Shown here one piece after another: positions 1 to 7,111 of a stretch of 17,660 bases of DNA. The notes below the pieces were generated by a model. The model saw only the letters and a list, made by a program, of their open reading frames with translations. It did not search any database and was not told the DNA's origin. The stretch comes from Moduliflexus sp964602655. Lineage in GTDB: Bacteria > Moduliflexota > Moduliflexia > Moduliflexales > Moduliflexaceae. The stretch's first letter is position 1; the number at the start of each line of letters is the position of its first letter. The stretch lies in assembly GCA_964602655.1 (NCBI GenBank), contig CAZRSF010000099.1, positions 1-17,660 on the forward strand, read 5' to 3'. Made by a program: the position numbers and the translations under genes.

Positions 1-254
1 TCGTGGTGCAGAAGGTGAAATCGCTGCCGGCGCACGAAGGCTTTGACGCCGCGTCCGAAACCTACTGCGACATGCTGAAAGCCGGGATCATTGACCCGAC
101 GAAAGTGACGCGCACCGCGTTGCAGAATGCCGCGAGCATCGCGGGCGTGATGCTGACGACCGAAGCGCTGATCACTGACATTCCTGAGGAAAAATCGGCT
201 GCTCCGGCTATGCCAGGCGGCGGCGGAATGGGCGGCATGGGCGGAATGTATTAA
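1..254 (+). CDS. groEL: Chaperonin GroEL, C-terminal end (partial)
   Basis: This is the last roughly 83 residues of the 60-kDa chaperonin, the ATP-driven double-ring folding machine of the cytoplasm; the rest lies upstream of the window. The visible part is the C-terminal equatorial region. It has the family's conserved stretch GIIDPTKVTRTALQNAASIA, followed by MLTTEALITDIPEE, and ends in the typical disordered glycine-methionine tail (GGGGMGGMGGMY). The tail is complete and ends in TAA. A strong hairpin terminator follows about 25 bases later, so groEL is the last gene of its transcript. The identification is based on family motifs and is very secure. Which groEL copy this is, if there are several, cannot be told. 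Confidence 0.97.
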   Translation, partial: VVQKVKSLPAHEGFDAASETYCDMLKAGIIDPTKVTRTALQNAASIAGVMLTTEALITDIPEEKSAAPAMPGGGGMGGMGGMY

Positions 255-279
255 TTCCGTATCCATTGATCATGAAAAG

Positions 280-307
280 GGGGCAGGAAATTCCTGCCCC
301 TTTTTTT
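280..307 (+). terminator. Rho-independent terminator of groEL
   Basis: The arms GGGGCAGG (280-287) and CCTGCCCC (293-300) form a perfect 8-bp GC-rich stem, extendable through the AA/TT inside, and a run of seven T follows (301-307). It lies 25 bases after the groEL stop codon, the classic position for an intrinsic terminator. Confidence 0.92.
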
Positions 308-391
308 CTTCCCTTACCTCATCCTTTCTTACACCTCCCCATCTCGTCTCCCGCTTTTTTCGACAATTATTTAAATTTGTGAATTTTTTTC

Positions 392-448
392 TTGACTTTT
401 GCCCTTTGTTTGCCTATTCATGTATTAGTTTTGATTATTCGTAATAAT
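392..448 (+). promoter_or_regulatory. Probable lexA promoter with a dyad operator candidate
   Basis: A -35-like TTGACT (392-397) is followed after 17 bases by a weak -10-like TATTCA (415-420). Just downstream lies a perfect inverted repeat, ATTATT-CGT-AATAAT (434-448), placed about where transcription would start and about 30 bases before the lexA start codon. LexA normally represses its own gene, so this dyad is a candidate operator. It resembles neither the E. coli SOS box (CTGT-N8-ACAG) nor the Bacillus type (CGAAC-N4-GTTCG). A looser ACAA...TTGT dyad lies at 363-380. The 223 bases between groEL and lexA otherwise show only the terminator and AT-rich sequence. Confidence 0.5.
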
Positions 449-477
449 TTATTCACTTTAAGGGAGGGGATAACACT

Positions 478-1110
478 ATGGAACGCCAAACATTATACAA
501 AAAGGAACGCGCAACGCTGGAGTATATCAAAGATTATATGTATAAGAACCATATTGCGCCTTCTCTTGAGGAAATCCGCGAATTTTTCGACAAAAAGTCC
601 TTAGCCACCGTCCATAAAAGCCTCGGCCAGTTAGAAACAAAAGGGTACATTCAACGCAATAAAAACCATAACCGTTCGATTACATTAACCGAACAGGCGC
701 TGGAATATTTCGGCATGAAGCCGATCAACTCGCTTCCGTTGATGGGGATGGTCAAAGCCGGGCCGGGCGGCGTTCAAAACTTTGGCGAGGTCAAGGAATT
801 TGTCGAAGTGCCTGGTTCGACCAATAAAGATGGGCGATATGTGCTGAAAGTTCAAGGCGACAGTATGATTGACGCCTACATCAACGAAGATGATTTTGTT
901 GTGGTCGAAAAAGTCCCGGAACTCCCGATCAATCATATCGTCGTAGCGCAATTGAACGGAGATGCGTATGTGAAACGCCTGATCCGCCGCAGCAGCGGTC
1001 AAATGATCCTGCGTTCCGAAAATCCTGATTATGACGACATCTTCGTCAAAGAAGACGACGACTTCGCCGTTGAAGGCAAAGTCGTGCAGGTGATTCGAAA
1101 TTATGCGTGA
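478..1110 (+). CDS. lexA: LexA repressor (SOS response, S24 autoprotease)
   Basis: LexA represses DNA-repair genes and cuts itself when RecA filaments form on damaged DNA. The 210-residue length is normal for the family. Residues 1-70 form the winged helix-turn-helix domain (LEYIKDYMYKNHIAPSLEEI, then SLATVHKSLGQLETKGYI). Residues 85-205 are the S24 peptidase domain: the cleavage bond Ala94-Gly95 sits in PLMGMVKAGPGG, the catalytic Ser129 in VQGDSM, and the general base Lys166 in GDAYVKRL. All residues needed for autocleavage are present. The ATG is preceded by a strong AGGGAGGGG at 461-469 with 8-base spacing. The gene has its own promoter region and stands convergent to the next gene, with only 18 bases between the stops and no clear terminator there. 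Confidence 0.96.
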   Translation: MERQTLYKKERATLEYIKDYMYKNHIAPSLEEIREFFDKKSLATVHKSLGQLETKGYIQRNKNHNRSITLTEQALEYFGMKPINSLPLMGMVKAGPGGVQNFGEVKEFVEVPGSTNKDGRYVLKVQGDSMIDAYINEDDFVVVEKVPELPINHIVVAQLNGDAYVKRLIRRSSGQMILRSENPDYDDIFVKEDDDFAVEGKVVQVIRNYA

Positions 1111-1128
1111 TGATTTGTGACAGACAGA

Positions 1129-3867
1129 TCAAGGTTCCAACGGAACATACAAGGCTTTCAATCGTAATGCTTCTGGTGAATTCGATGGAAGCGATTGTTC
1201 TACGGTTCTCAGTTGATGATGAAACACTTCTCGTTCGTCAGGCCGCGATACGGAGAGTAACCGATGCGCTAATTCGAATGCAGAAAGGCTTTTTTCCATT
1301 TGTTCTCGTAAAAATATATCTGAAGAAAACCCTTCGTGAGAAGAATTGCCGAAGAGATCGAATGCTTGAGCTGTTCGATAACGGAGAAACGCTTGCTCCC
1401 CTTGTCTCATCGAAATTTCCCACAATTGCCGTCGAAGCAAACCGGACTGGGAAAGCGTTTCACAGGCTTGTTGCAAAGGAGAGCAGGCGACGGCATTCCA
1501 CAAAACATGCTGAGAGAGTTCATCATCACGAAGAGAGACAAGATTGCTTTGGTAAGCAAGCAGGAGCGAAATTGCCTGCCATGAGGCCGAGTTATGCGCC
1601 ATCATGCCTCTCATCGCAAGGAGTTGGCGCAAGTTTTCTCGACCGGTTTCCATAAAAAGACTTCGTGACGCTGAAAATTCCAAAAACGGCAGATCAATCG
1701 TGTTACGAGGCCCATCTCCGGCCCAGCGGACAAGAGTATCGCGATCTGCAATGAGAAGATTTTCTATTTCCTCTACCCCCTCAATATACACACTGAATAA
1801 ATCCTGCCGGGCATAATCGAACTGTTCGCCGCTCATTGAAGTCCAGGGACGATTTTTCCCAACGATAATCGTATCGAACAATCCTCCTGTCCAGTAGAGT
1901 CGCGCATACGGAAAGACATCGGTAAAGGACCTGACGATCATTTTAAAATCCTCCACGCTCATTTGAGCCAGGGGCAGCCAATGCGCCATGACCCCGTCCG
2001 GAGCGAGGCGTTGTTGCGCGCGAGCAAAATAGTCGCTGGAGTAGAGCGTAGAAGCGCTTCTGAAAAATGGCTGAATGGGGTCTGATGTAATGACATCGTA
2101 TTGTTTCGCCGTCACGTGGAGATAATTGAAACCGTCATCAATAACCTTTGCCACTTCGGGTCGATCAAGCACCCCATGATTATATGCGGCGAATTCTCTG
2201 GCTCCAGTGAATACGGCCTTCTCCAATTCCACGATTTCGACCTGTTCAAGATGATGCTGCGCCAACGAATCTAAAGTCATACCGGTGCCAAGCCCGATGA
2301 CCAAGCCCTGACGAACCGTCGGAGTCAACAGCGCGGGAAGATGACCCAGGAGTATTTGATTCAGGAGATCGATAAAGACTGTGCTTGCGACAGGTTTTCC
2401 ATCAATTAACATTCCTCGTCCGGAAGCCACATCTTCGACAAGGACAGTAGAAATCGTTCCTTCCTGAAAATAGAGCTTTTTCATAAGCGGTTGATGGGTT
2501 CGAAAGGCTGTCCGCCCCAAATATTCCGGCGTCCATCCAGGACGATACGCGGCAATCACCACAAAGGAGAAAAATAAAAGAGCGACCGTAACGTACACGC
2601 GAAAGGCGGCGCGCACGCGCGCGATCCACAGATAAATACCGAGGGATGCGATCATCAGGCCGATACAGAGCAGAAAACTCGCAGAGCTGCCGATTGTCGG
2701 GATAAGCACGATGGTGGCGCTCAGCGATCCCAACACCGCGCCGATAGTATTCACCGTGTACATAATTCCTATTTTCGAGCCCCGCTGCCCCTGCTGCATA
2801 TACATACGTCCGATGAGAGGGAAAATATATCCGAAAAGCAACGCAACAGGAAACATCGAGATCACACAGATGAATGTGGTACCGAACAACGCATTGTGCC
2901 AGGGATTGTTTCCGTATCGGATCATGGTAAATAATCGAGGCGTGATGGGAAGCAGAAGAAATTGCGCCAACAGAAAAGCGACCAGGAGCATTTGGGAATA
3001 CATCAGTCTTGCTGCGACAGCAATATTTTCCCGCGTATGCCCTGCAATAACGCCTCCGATCCCCATGCCGAGAATAAACGTGGCAATGACCATCGTGAAT
3101 GTATATGTGATGCTTCCGAGCGTAATGCGAAGTAAGCGAATCCACATCACTTCAAGCGCAAACGTCACGAATCCCGATCCAAAGACCACCGCATGTAATG
3201 CCCATGAAGAAACAGTTTCCTGAGCAATACGAGCGCGTGTGTCAAGATGAGGAAACGGCTCGCGTGCGCCGGTATTCCGTATCAAAAAGACGGATAATGC
3301 AATCAGCGTATTTAACGATGCGGCGAATCCATTCGTGACGGAGAGTCCGAAGGTCGGAATCAACCAGAAGCCTGCGGCAACGCAGCCAACCGATGCGCCG
3401 AGGGTGTTGAGGCCATAGAGCCTGCCGATAGAGGCTCCGGCGGGAAGATTCATGGACTCCGACCAACTCATGACCAAAGGTACGGTTCCCCCCATTAGAA
3501 AGGTCGGAACAAAGAGGCAAAAAACGACAAGCGCGACACGTAAAAAGAAAGGAACGCTCAGGATGAATGGAGTCAGGAAAGGAAGAATCCCGGCAGAGAT
3601 GCCGATCAACAGTTCAACGACAACATAAACGCTTAATGGCGAAAGAACGCGGCGACTGATATGTCCGAAAAACCATGATCCGGCTGCCATGCCACCCATA
3701 AATGTCGCCAGAACGATGCTCGTGGCAGTCGTGCTGCTGCCAAGAACGGTAGAAAGCCAGCGTCCCCAAATAATTTCATACCCTAATCCGCATGCGCCGG
3801 ATACTGTAAAAACAATCTGAACAAACCACCACAAGATACGCGTGTTCGTCTGCCGGTTGTTGGACAT
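1129..3867 (-). CDS. Fused multi-spanning membrane protein / spermidine synthase-like protein
   Basis: This 912-residue protein has an N-terminal hydrophobic part (about 12-440) with many membrane segments, and a cytoplasmic spermidine-synthase-like Rossmann domain (about 465-690). The Rossmann domain shows the nucleotide-binding loop IGLGTGMTL (524-532), acidic residues at the end of the next strand (VELEK), DDG (577-579) and YDVITSDP (590-597). Family members transfer aminopropyl groups from decarboxylated SAM, but many membrane-fused relatives have no known substrate, so aminopropyltransferase activity is not proven here. The membrane part is an internal duplication: EIIWGRWL...FMGGMAAG (31-63) matches EVMWIRLL...FILGMGIGG (239-272), and the YGLNTLGA segment matches YTVNTIGA. 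A helical C-terminal extension (about 700-912) has no family I recognise. Start: ATG with GGAG somewhat far upstream. It is last in a minus-strand run after adk and pfk, behind a hairpin. Confidence 0.85.
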   Translation of the reverse strand: MSNNRQTNTRILWWFVQIVFTVSGACGLGYEIIWGRWLSTVLGSSTTATSIVLATFMGGMAAGSWFFGHISRRVLSPLSVYVVVELLIGISAGILPFLTPFILSVPFFLRVALVVFCLFVPTFLMGGTVPLVMSWSESMNLPAGASIGRLYGLNTLGASVGCVAAGFWLIPTFGLSVTNGFAASLNTLIALSVFLIRNTGAREPFPHLDTRARIAQETVSSWALHAVVFGSGFVTFALEVMWIRLLRITLGSITYTFTMVIATFILGMGIGGVIAGHTRENIAVAARLMYSQMLLVAFLLAQFLLLPITPRLFTMIRYGNNPWHNALFGTTFICVISMFPVALLFGYIFPLIGRMYMQQGQRGSKIGIMYTVNTIGAVLGSLSATIVLIPTIGSSASFLLCIGLMIASLGIYLWIARVRAAFRVYVTVALLFFSFVVIAAYRPGWTPEYLGRTAFRTHQPLMKKLYFQEGTISTVLVEDVASGRGMLIDGKPVASTVFIDLLNQILLGHLPALLTPTVRQGLVIGLGTGMTLDSLAQHHLEQVEIVELEKAVFTGAREFAAYNHGVLDRPEVAKVIDDGFNYLHVTAKQYDVITSDPIQPFFRSASTLYSSDYFARAQQRLAPDGVMAHWLPLAQMSVEDFKMIVRSFTDVFPYARLYWTGGLFDTIIVGKNRPWTSMSGEQFDYARQDLFSVYIEGVEEIENLLIADRDTLVRWAGDGPRNTIDLPFLEFSASRSLFMETGRENLRQLLAMRGMMAHNSASWQAISLLLAYQSNLVSLRDDELSQHVLWNAVACSPLQQACETLSQSGLLRRQLWEISMRQGEQAFLRYRTAQAFDLFGNSSHEGFSSDIFLREQMEKSLSAFELAHRLLSVSRPDEREVFHHQLRTVEQSLPSNSPEALRLKALYVPLEP

Positions 3868-3971
3868 ATTTTTATTTCCGCTCCAACATGAAGTCCCCTT
3901 GTTGCAATAGCGTCTGTGGCAAGCAGAGAGACCGACATGGCGCAGAAAGGCGATGTAATTATCGTAAAATC

Positions 3972-4004
3972 GTCTGGAGGACGTACTTGCGTACTCCTCC
4001 AGAC
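3972..4004 (-). terminator. Long hairpin after the phosphofructokinase gene, likely terminator
   Basis: GTCTGGAGGA (3972-3981) pairs perfectly with TCCTCCAGAC (3995-4004). Inside it, GTAC (3983-3986) pairs with GTAC (3991-3994) around a TTGC loop, leaving one bulged base. The hairpin starts 11 bases after the pfk stop codon on the minus strand. The sequence that follows on that strand is GATTTTACG, only a weak T-tract, so termination may be partial and some transcript may read into the membrane spermidine-synthase gene. Confidence 0.6.
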
Positions 4005-4015
4005 AAACAGTGATG

Positions 4016-5314
4016 TCAGGATTGGGCTTTCATGGACATCGGCTGTCCGGTGGATTCCAGGACGCTGAGCCATAAGAAGCTGTCAGGCTCGATTTTTTTG
4101 CGCGATGACGTGGTGATTGGGATCGGCACATGCGTAAACAAATCGTGCCACCGTCCGACAATCATATCGGTTTTGCCCGCCATCGCCGCATGAACCGCGT
4201 TTCGTCCCAAATGCGCGCAGAAAATGCTGTCGCTGGCGTTGGCCGGAATGCTGCGAATCATGTAACTCGGATCAATATACTTGATCGTAATCGGAGTTTG
4301 TTTGGATTTGAAATATTTCGTAATCTCATCTCGTAAAAAAACGCCGATATCTTTGTGAAGAATATTCCCAGAGGCATCTTTTTCATCCACCCCTTCGAAA
4401 AATTCCTGTCCCGCCCCTTCTGCCACCACAATCACGGCATGATGGCGTTTTTTCAAGCGTTGTTCCAGCACATCAAGGAACGCGCCCTTGCCATACAAAT
4501 CAAACGGCACTTCAGGGATCAGAGTATAATTCACGTCTAAATTCGCAAGCGTCGAATTGGCGGCAATAAATCCGGAATCCCGTCCCATCACCTTGACAAG
4601 ACCGATGCCGTTCTGCGCGCCTCTGGCTTCGACATGAGCGCATTGCAGCGCTTCATGCGCTTCGGCCACTGCGGTATCGAACCCGAACGTTTTTGCCACG
4701 TACCCGATGTCATTATCTATGGTTTTCGGCATGCCGATAATCGAAATCGGCAACCCGCGTTTTTCGACTTCCTGCGCAATCGCATGAGCGCCGCGCAACG
4801 TGCCGTCTCCGCCGATACAGAACAGAATATTAATCCCCAGTTTTTCCAGCGTGTTGACCATCACCGCCGGTTCCTCTTGCCCCCGGCTTGATCCGAGCAC
4901 TGTCCCGCCAAGCTCATGGATCCCTTCAACGCTTTCTGGCGTTAATTTCACCGGTTCGAGCCAATTGGCAGGATTCAGCCCTTTATACCCATACTGAATG
5001 CCTAAAATATGCTGCACACCATATTTATAATAGAGTTGCATAACAATGGCGCGAATCACATCATTTAGCCCTGGCGAGATGCCTCCGCACGTCACAATCG
5101 CAGCTTTGGTTTCCGCTGGATCAAAAAAAATTTTTTGCCGAGGCCCGGCTTTTTCGAACGAAATCTCATCCGGCATCCCTGTCTCATTCGGCACTTCGGC
5201 GGCGTATCGAATCCGCACAGCATCCGATTCATACAAGGATTCTGGAAAGTTGAGTGGAGAGGAATACCGGCATTCTCCAAGAGTTTTGACAACAAAATCT
5301 TCGACTGTTGGCAT
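4016..5314 (-). CDS. pfkA: ATP-dependent 6-phosphofructokinase, long type
   Basis: This enzyme phosphorylates fructose 6-phosphate to fructose 1,6-bisphosphate, the committing step of glycolysis. Numbered from the ATG at 5314 (432 residues), the motifs are GGISPGLN (77-84), GGDGTLRGA (168-176), MPKTIDND (195-202), GRDSGFIA (244-251) and PEVPF (267-271). Gly after the GGD aspartate favours ATP, whereas pyrophosphate enzymes have Asp there. The Lys in PKTIDND is shared with pyrophosphate enzymes and with the long ATP-dependent group found in plants, trypanosomes and spirochaetes. The protein is about 110 residues longer than E. coli PfkA, with an N-terminal extension containing TLGECRYSSPL, which that long group also has. 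A TTG at 5341 would add nine residues; I prefer the ATG, although neither start has a clear ribosome site. The gene follows adk by 75 bases, probably in the same transcript. Confidence 0.9.
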   Translation of the reverse strand: MPTVEDFVVKTLGECRYSSPLNFPESLYESDAVRIRYAAEVPNETGMPDEISFEKAGPRQKIFFDPAETKAAIVTCGGISPGLNDVIRAIVMQLYYKYGVQHILGIQYGYKGLNPANWLEPVKLTPESVEGIHELGGTVLGSSRGQEEPAVMVNTLEKLGINILFCIGGDGTLRGAHAIAQEVEKRGLPISIIGMPKTIDNDIGYVAKTFGFDTAVAEAHEALQCAHVEARGAQNGIGLVKVMGRDSGFIAANSTLANLDVNYTLIPEVPFDLYGKGAFLDVLEQRLKKRHHAVIVVAEGAGQEFFEGVDEKDASGNILHKDIGVFLRDEITKYFKSKQTPITIKYIDPSYMIRSIPANASDSIFCAHLGRNAVHAAMAGKTDMIVGRWHDLFTHVPIPITTSSRKKIEPDSFLWLSVLESTGQPMSMKAQS

Positions 5315-5389
5315 ACACACAATCTGATATTCGGAATGCAAATATATTGCTCTACAGAGACAAGACTTCGCATACTGAATCAGACATAC

Positions 5390-6034
5390 CTAAGCTTCCA
5401 CCGCCCGGAGGACAGCGGCAACAACCGCTTTGGCCTCTGTTGAACCATCAATGGTCTTGATCAGGCGTTGTTTCGTATAATGTTCAATCAACGGAAATGT
5501 CTGCTGCCGATAGACCCCTAACCGCTGGCGAATCGTGGTTTCATTGTCGTCGTCGCGCTGATAGAGTTCGCCGCCGCAAACATTGCAAATTCCCTCTTTT
5601 ACCGGAGGATTGAAAATAATATGCAGCAACGCGCCGCACTTTCGGCAGGTTCTTCGGCCTGAAAGACGCGCCACCACGACCTCTTCCGGCACTTCCATGT
5701 TGATGACCGCATTCAATGGCGTTCCCAATTCTTGTAATACGCCGTCTAAGGCTTCGGCCTGCGGCAACGTGCGCGGAAAGCCGTCGAAAATATAACCAGG
5801 CTGGCAATCAGCGGCTTTGATGCGCTCTTTGACAATGCCGATAATCACAGCATCCGGCACCAAGTCGCCACGATCCATGTAAGATTTGGCTGATTTGCCA
5901 AGTTCCGTGCCGTCTTTGACCGCCTGCCGCAAAATATCGCCGGTCGAAATCTGAGGAATATGATATTTCTCGATCAGGGGTTTCGCTAATGTCCCTTTAC
6001 CTGCGCCTGGAGGGCCTAACAGTATCAGTCTCAT
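5390..6034 (-). CDS. adk: Adenylate kinase with zinc-binding LID
   Basis: Adenylate kinase interconverts ATP plus AMP and two ADP, keeping adenylate pools in balance in the cytoplasm. The 214 residues match the long bacterial form. The P-loop is GPPGAGKG (7-14), the NMP-binding part has STGDILR (30-36), DGFPRT lies at 84-89, and the LID arginines lie in RRT and RQRLGVY. The LID carries CRKC (Cys130, Cys133) and CNVC (Cys150, Cys153), a four-cysteine zinc site usual in Gram-positive and many non-proteobacterial adenylate kinases and absent from E. coli Adk. The ATG at 6034 has no obvious Shine-Dalgarno. It overlaps by four bases (ATGA) the stop of a short open frame of doubtful reality. A promoter candidate lies about 155 bases upstream. 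Phosphofructokinase follows downstream. Confidence 0.96.
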   Translation of the reverse strand: MRLILLGPPGAGKGTLAKPLIEKYHIPQISTGDILRQAVKDGTELGKSAKSYMDRGDLVPDAVIIGIVKERIKAADCQPGYIFDGFPRTLPQAEALDGVLQELGTPLNAVINMEVPEEVVVARLSGRRTCRKCGALLHIIFNPPVKEGICNVCGGELYQRDDDNETTIRQRLGVYRQQTFPLIEHYTKQRLIKTIDGSTEAKAVVAAVLRAVEA

Positions 6035-6188
6035 GAAGCTTGTTTTCGAACGTCTTCTTTCGCCTGCCGGTTCGCCTCTGCTGCGCTGATAGACGACGAA
6101 AAAGCGTTCTTCTCCTCGAAATCATGTAAAATCCGTGATGGTCGCGTCTTGCTGACGTGAAAATACCATAAAAAGATTGACGAAATCC

Positions 6189-6216
6189 ATCCTATCGCTG
6201 TAAACGGATTTGTCAA
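6189..6216 (-). promoter_or_regulatory. Probable adk promoter
   Basis: Reading the minus strand, a perfect -35 TTGACA (6216-6211) is followed after 16 bases by TAGGAT (6194-6189), four of six matches to the -10 consensus. It points toward adk and would give a leader of about 150 bases. The divergent phosphatase gene starts 55 bases away on the other side. Confidence 0.5.
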
Positions 6217-6271
6217 TCAAATATTGTCGAATGCCATTGGAGAAACAGTTCTGCATCTTTTAAGGAGAAAA

Positions 6272-6916
6272 ATGACGACGCGCGCAACAGAAATCTATCT
6301 TGTCCGTCACGGCGAAACCACGCTGACGAATGCCAAACAATACGTCGGTTCCAGCGATATTCCCTTGTCGGAGCATGGCCGGAAACAGGCGCGGCTGCTC
6401 TCGGAAAAACTACGAGAGACGCATTTCGACGCCTGCTATTGCAGCCCGCTTGGGCGCTGCCGCGAAACCGCACAGATTGTCGCTGCGCCGCATCAATTAG
6501 CACTAAAAACGGTGGACGCGTTGCGGGAAATTGATTATGGCAAGTGGGAATTGCTGACGGTTCCCGAAATGAAAACCCTGACGCCGGATATTTATGCGGA
6601 TTGGGAACGCGATCCGGCAAGCGTACACGCGCCCGGAGGAGAATCTGGCGATGAGGTGCTGGCGCGAATCCGCCCGGCGTTCGAGGAATTAGCCGCAGCG
6701 CATCCCAGTCAGCGCATTCTGATTGTCGCGCATCGGACGGTCAACCGCATTTGGCTCTGCCATCTGTTAGGGCATCCGATTGCGGCGTATCGTTCAGCCG
6801 TCGGCCAGGATTTGACCGCGCTGAACATCCTGCGCTACGATCCAGAAGCTGCGCCTCATTTTTCGGTGGCGTTAATGAATGACACGGCACACCTGAATGT
6901 GAATCCCAGACACTAA
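6272..6916 (+). CDS. Histidine phosphatase family protein (CobC / phosphoglycerate mutase-like)
   Basis: This is a 214-residue member of the two-histidine phosphatase superfamily, which transfers phosphate through a phosphohistidine. Visible catalytic parts are LVRHGET (His13 as nucleophile), Arg62 in SPLGRCRETA, Glu86 in REIDYGKWE and His154 in IVAHRTVNR, with the usual PGGES before the last helix. This set fits the broad-specificity phosphatase branch, including alpha-ribazole phosphatase (CobC); the sequence alone does not tell the substrate, and no cobalamin genes are nearby. The ATG at 6272 was chosen because AAGGAG (6262-6267) precedes it by 4 bases. An in-frame extension to 6224 adds 16 residues outside the fold. 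The gene is divergent from adk and followed by a hairpin repeat. Confidence 0.88.
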   Translation: MTTRATEIYLVRHGETTLTNAKQYVGSSDIPLSEHGRKQARLLSEKLRETHFDACYCSPLGRCRETAQIVAAPHQLALKTVDALREIDYGKWELLTVPEMKTLTPDIYADWERDPASVHAPGGESGDEVLARIRPAFEELAAAHPSQRILIVAHRTVNRIWLCHLLGHPIAAYRSAVGQDLTALNILRYDPEAAPHFSVALMNDTAHLNVNPRH

Positions 6917-6945
6917 TGTATGCCAATTCTTCGAATAAATGCCCC

Positions 6946-6974
6946 GTAGAGACGGATCGGCGACCCGTCTCTAC
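6946..6974. repeat. Hairpin repeat, GTAGAGACG family, copy 1
   Basis: GTAGAGACGG (6946-6955) and CCGTCTCTAC (6965-6974) form a perfect 10-bp stem with a 9-base loop. A second member at 16353-16381 has the same GTAGAGACG arm, the same stem length and the same loop length. It lies 29 bases after the phosphatase stop and could help end that transcript, but it has no T-tract. Confidence 0.7.
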
Positions 6975-7102
6975 AAAAACTCATAAGATTCTTCTTCACA
7001 AACAATTACTTAGAAGCGGAACTGCTATTGGGGGCATTGGTTCGTGAAGCAGACAAGCCGAAAGCCGCGCCGATTTTATTCATACGCTATCAATCGCCTT
7101 AA
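6950..7102 (+). other. Open frame without start codon, possible gene relic
   Basis: The gap between the phosphatase and the QueG-like gene holds a frame that stays open for 50 codons to a TAA at 7100-7102, with no ATG. Its last part reads LEAELLLGALVREADKPKAA, then PILFIRYQSP, which looks more like real protein than the hairpin-derived first part. It may be the tail of a lost gene brought next to the repeat, or chance. The stop lies only 9 bases before the next start codon. I do not recognise a family. Confidence 0.15.
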
Positions 7103-7111
7103 AAGGGGCCA

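Noticed and set aside
1107..1655. 182-codon plus-strand frame after lexA
   Set aside because: It lies antisense within the membrane spermidine-synthase gene, which has clear motifs; no family resemblance on this strand.
6031..6216. 61-codon minus-strand frame overlapping the adk start by ATGA
   Set aside because: It opens with TTG that is also the perfect -35 box of the likely adk promoter, lacks a ribosome site and matches no family. The four-base overlap hints at coupling but is not enough.
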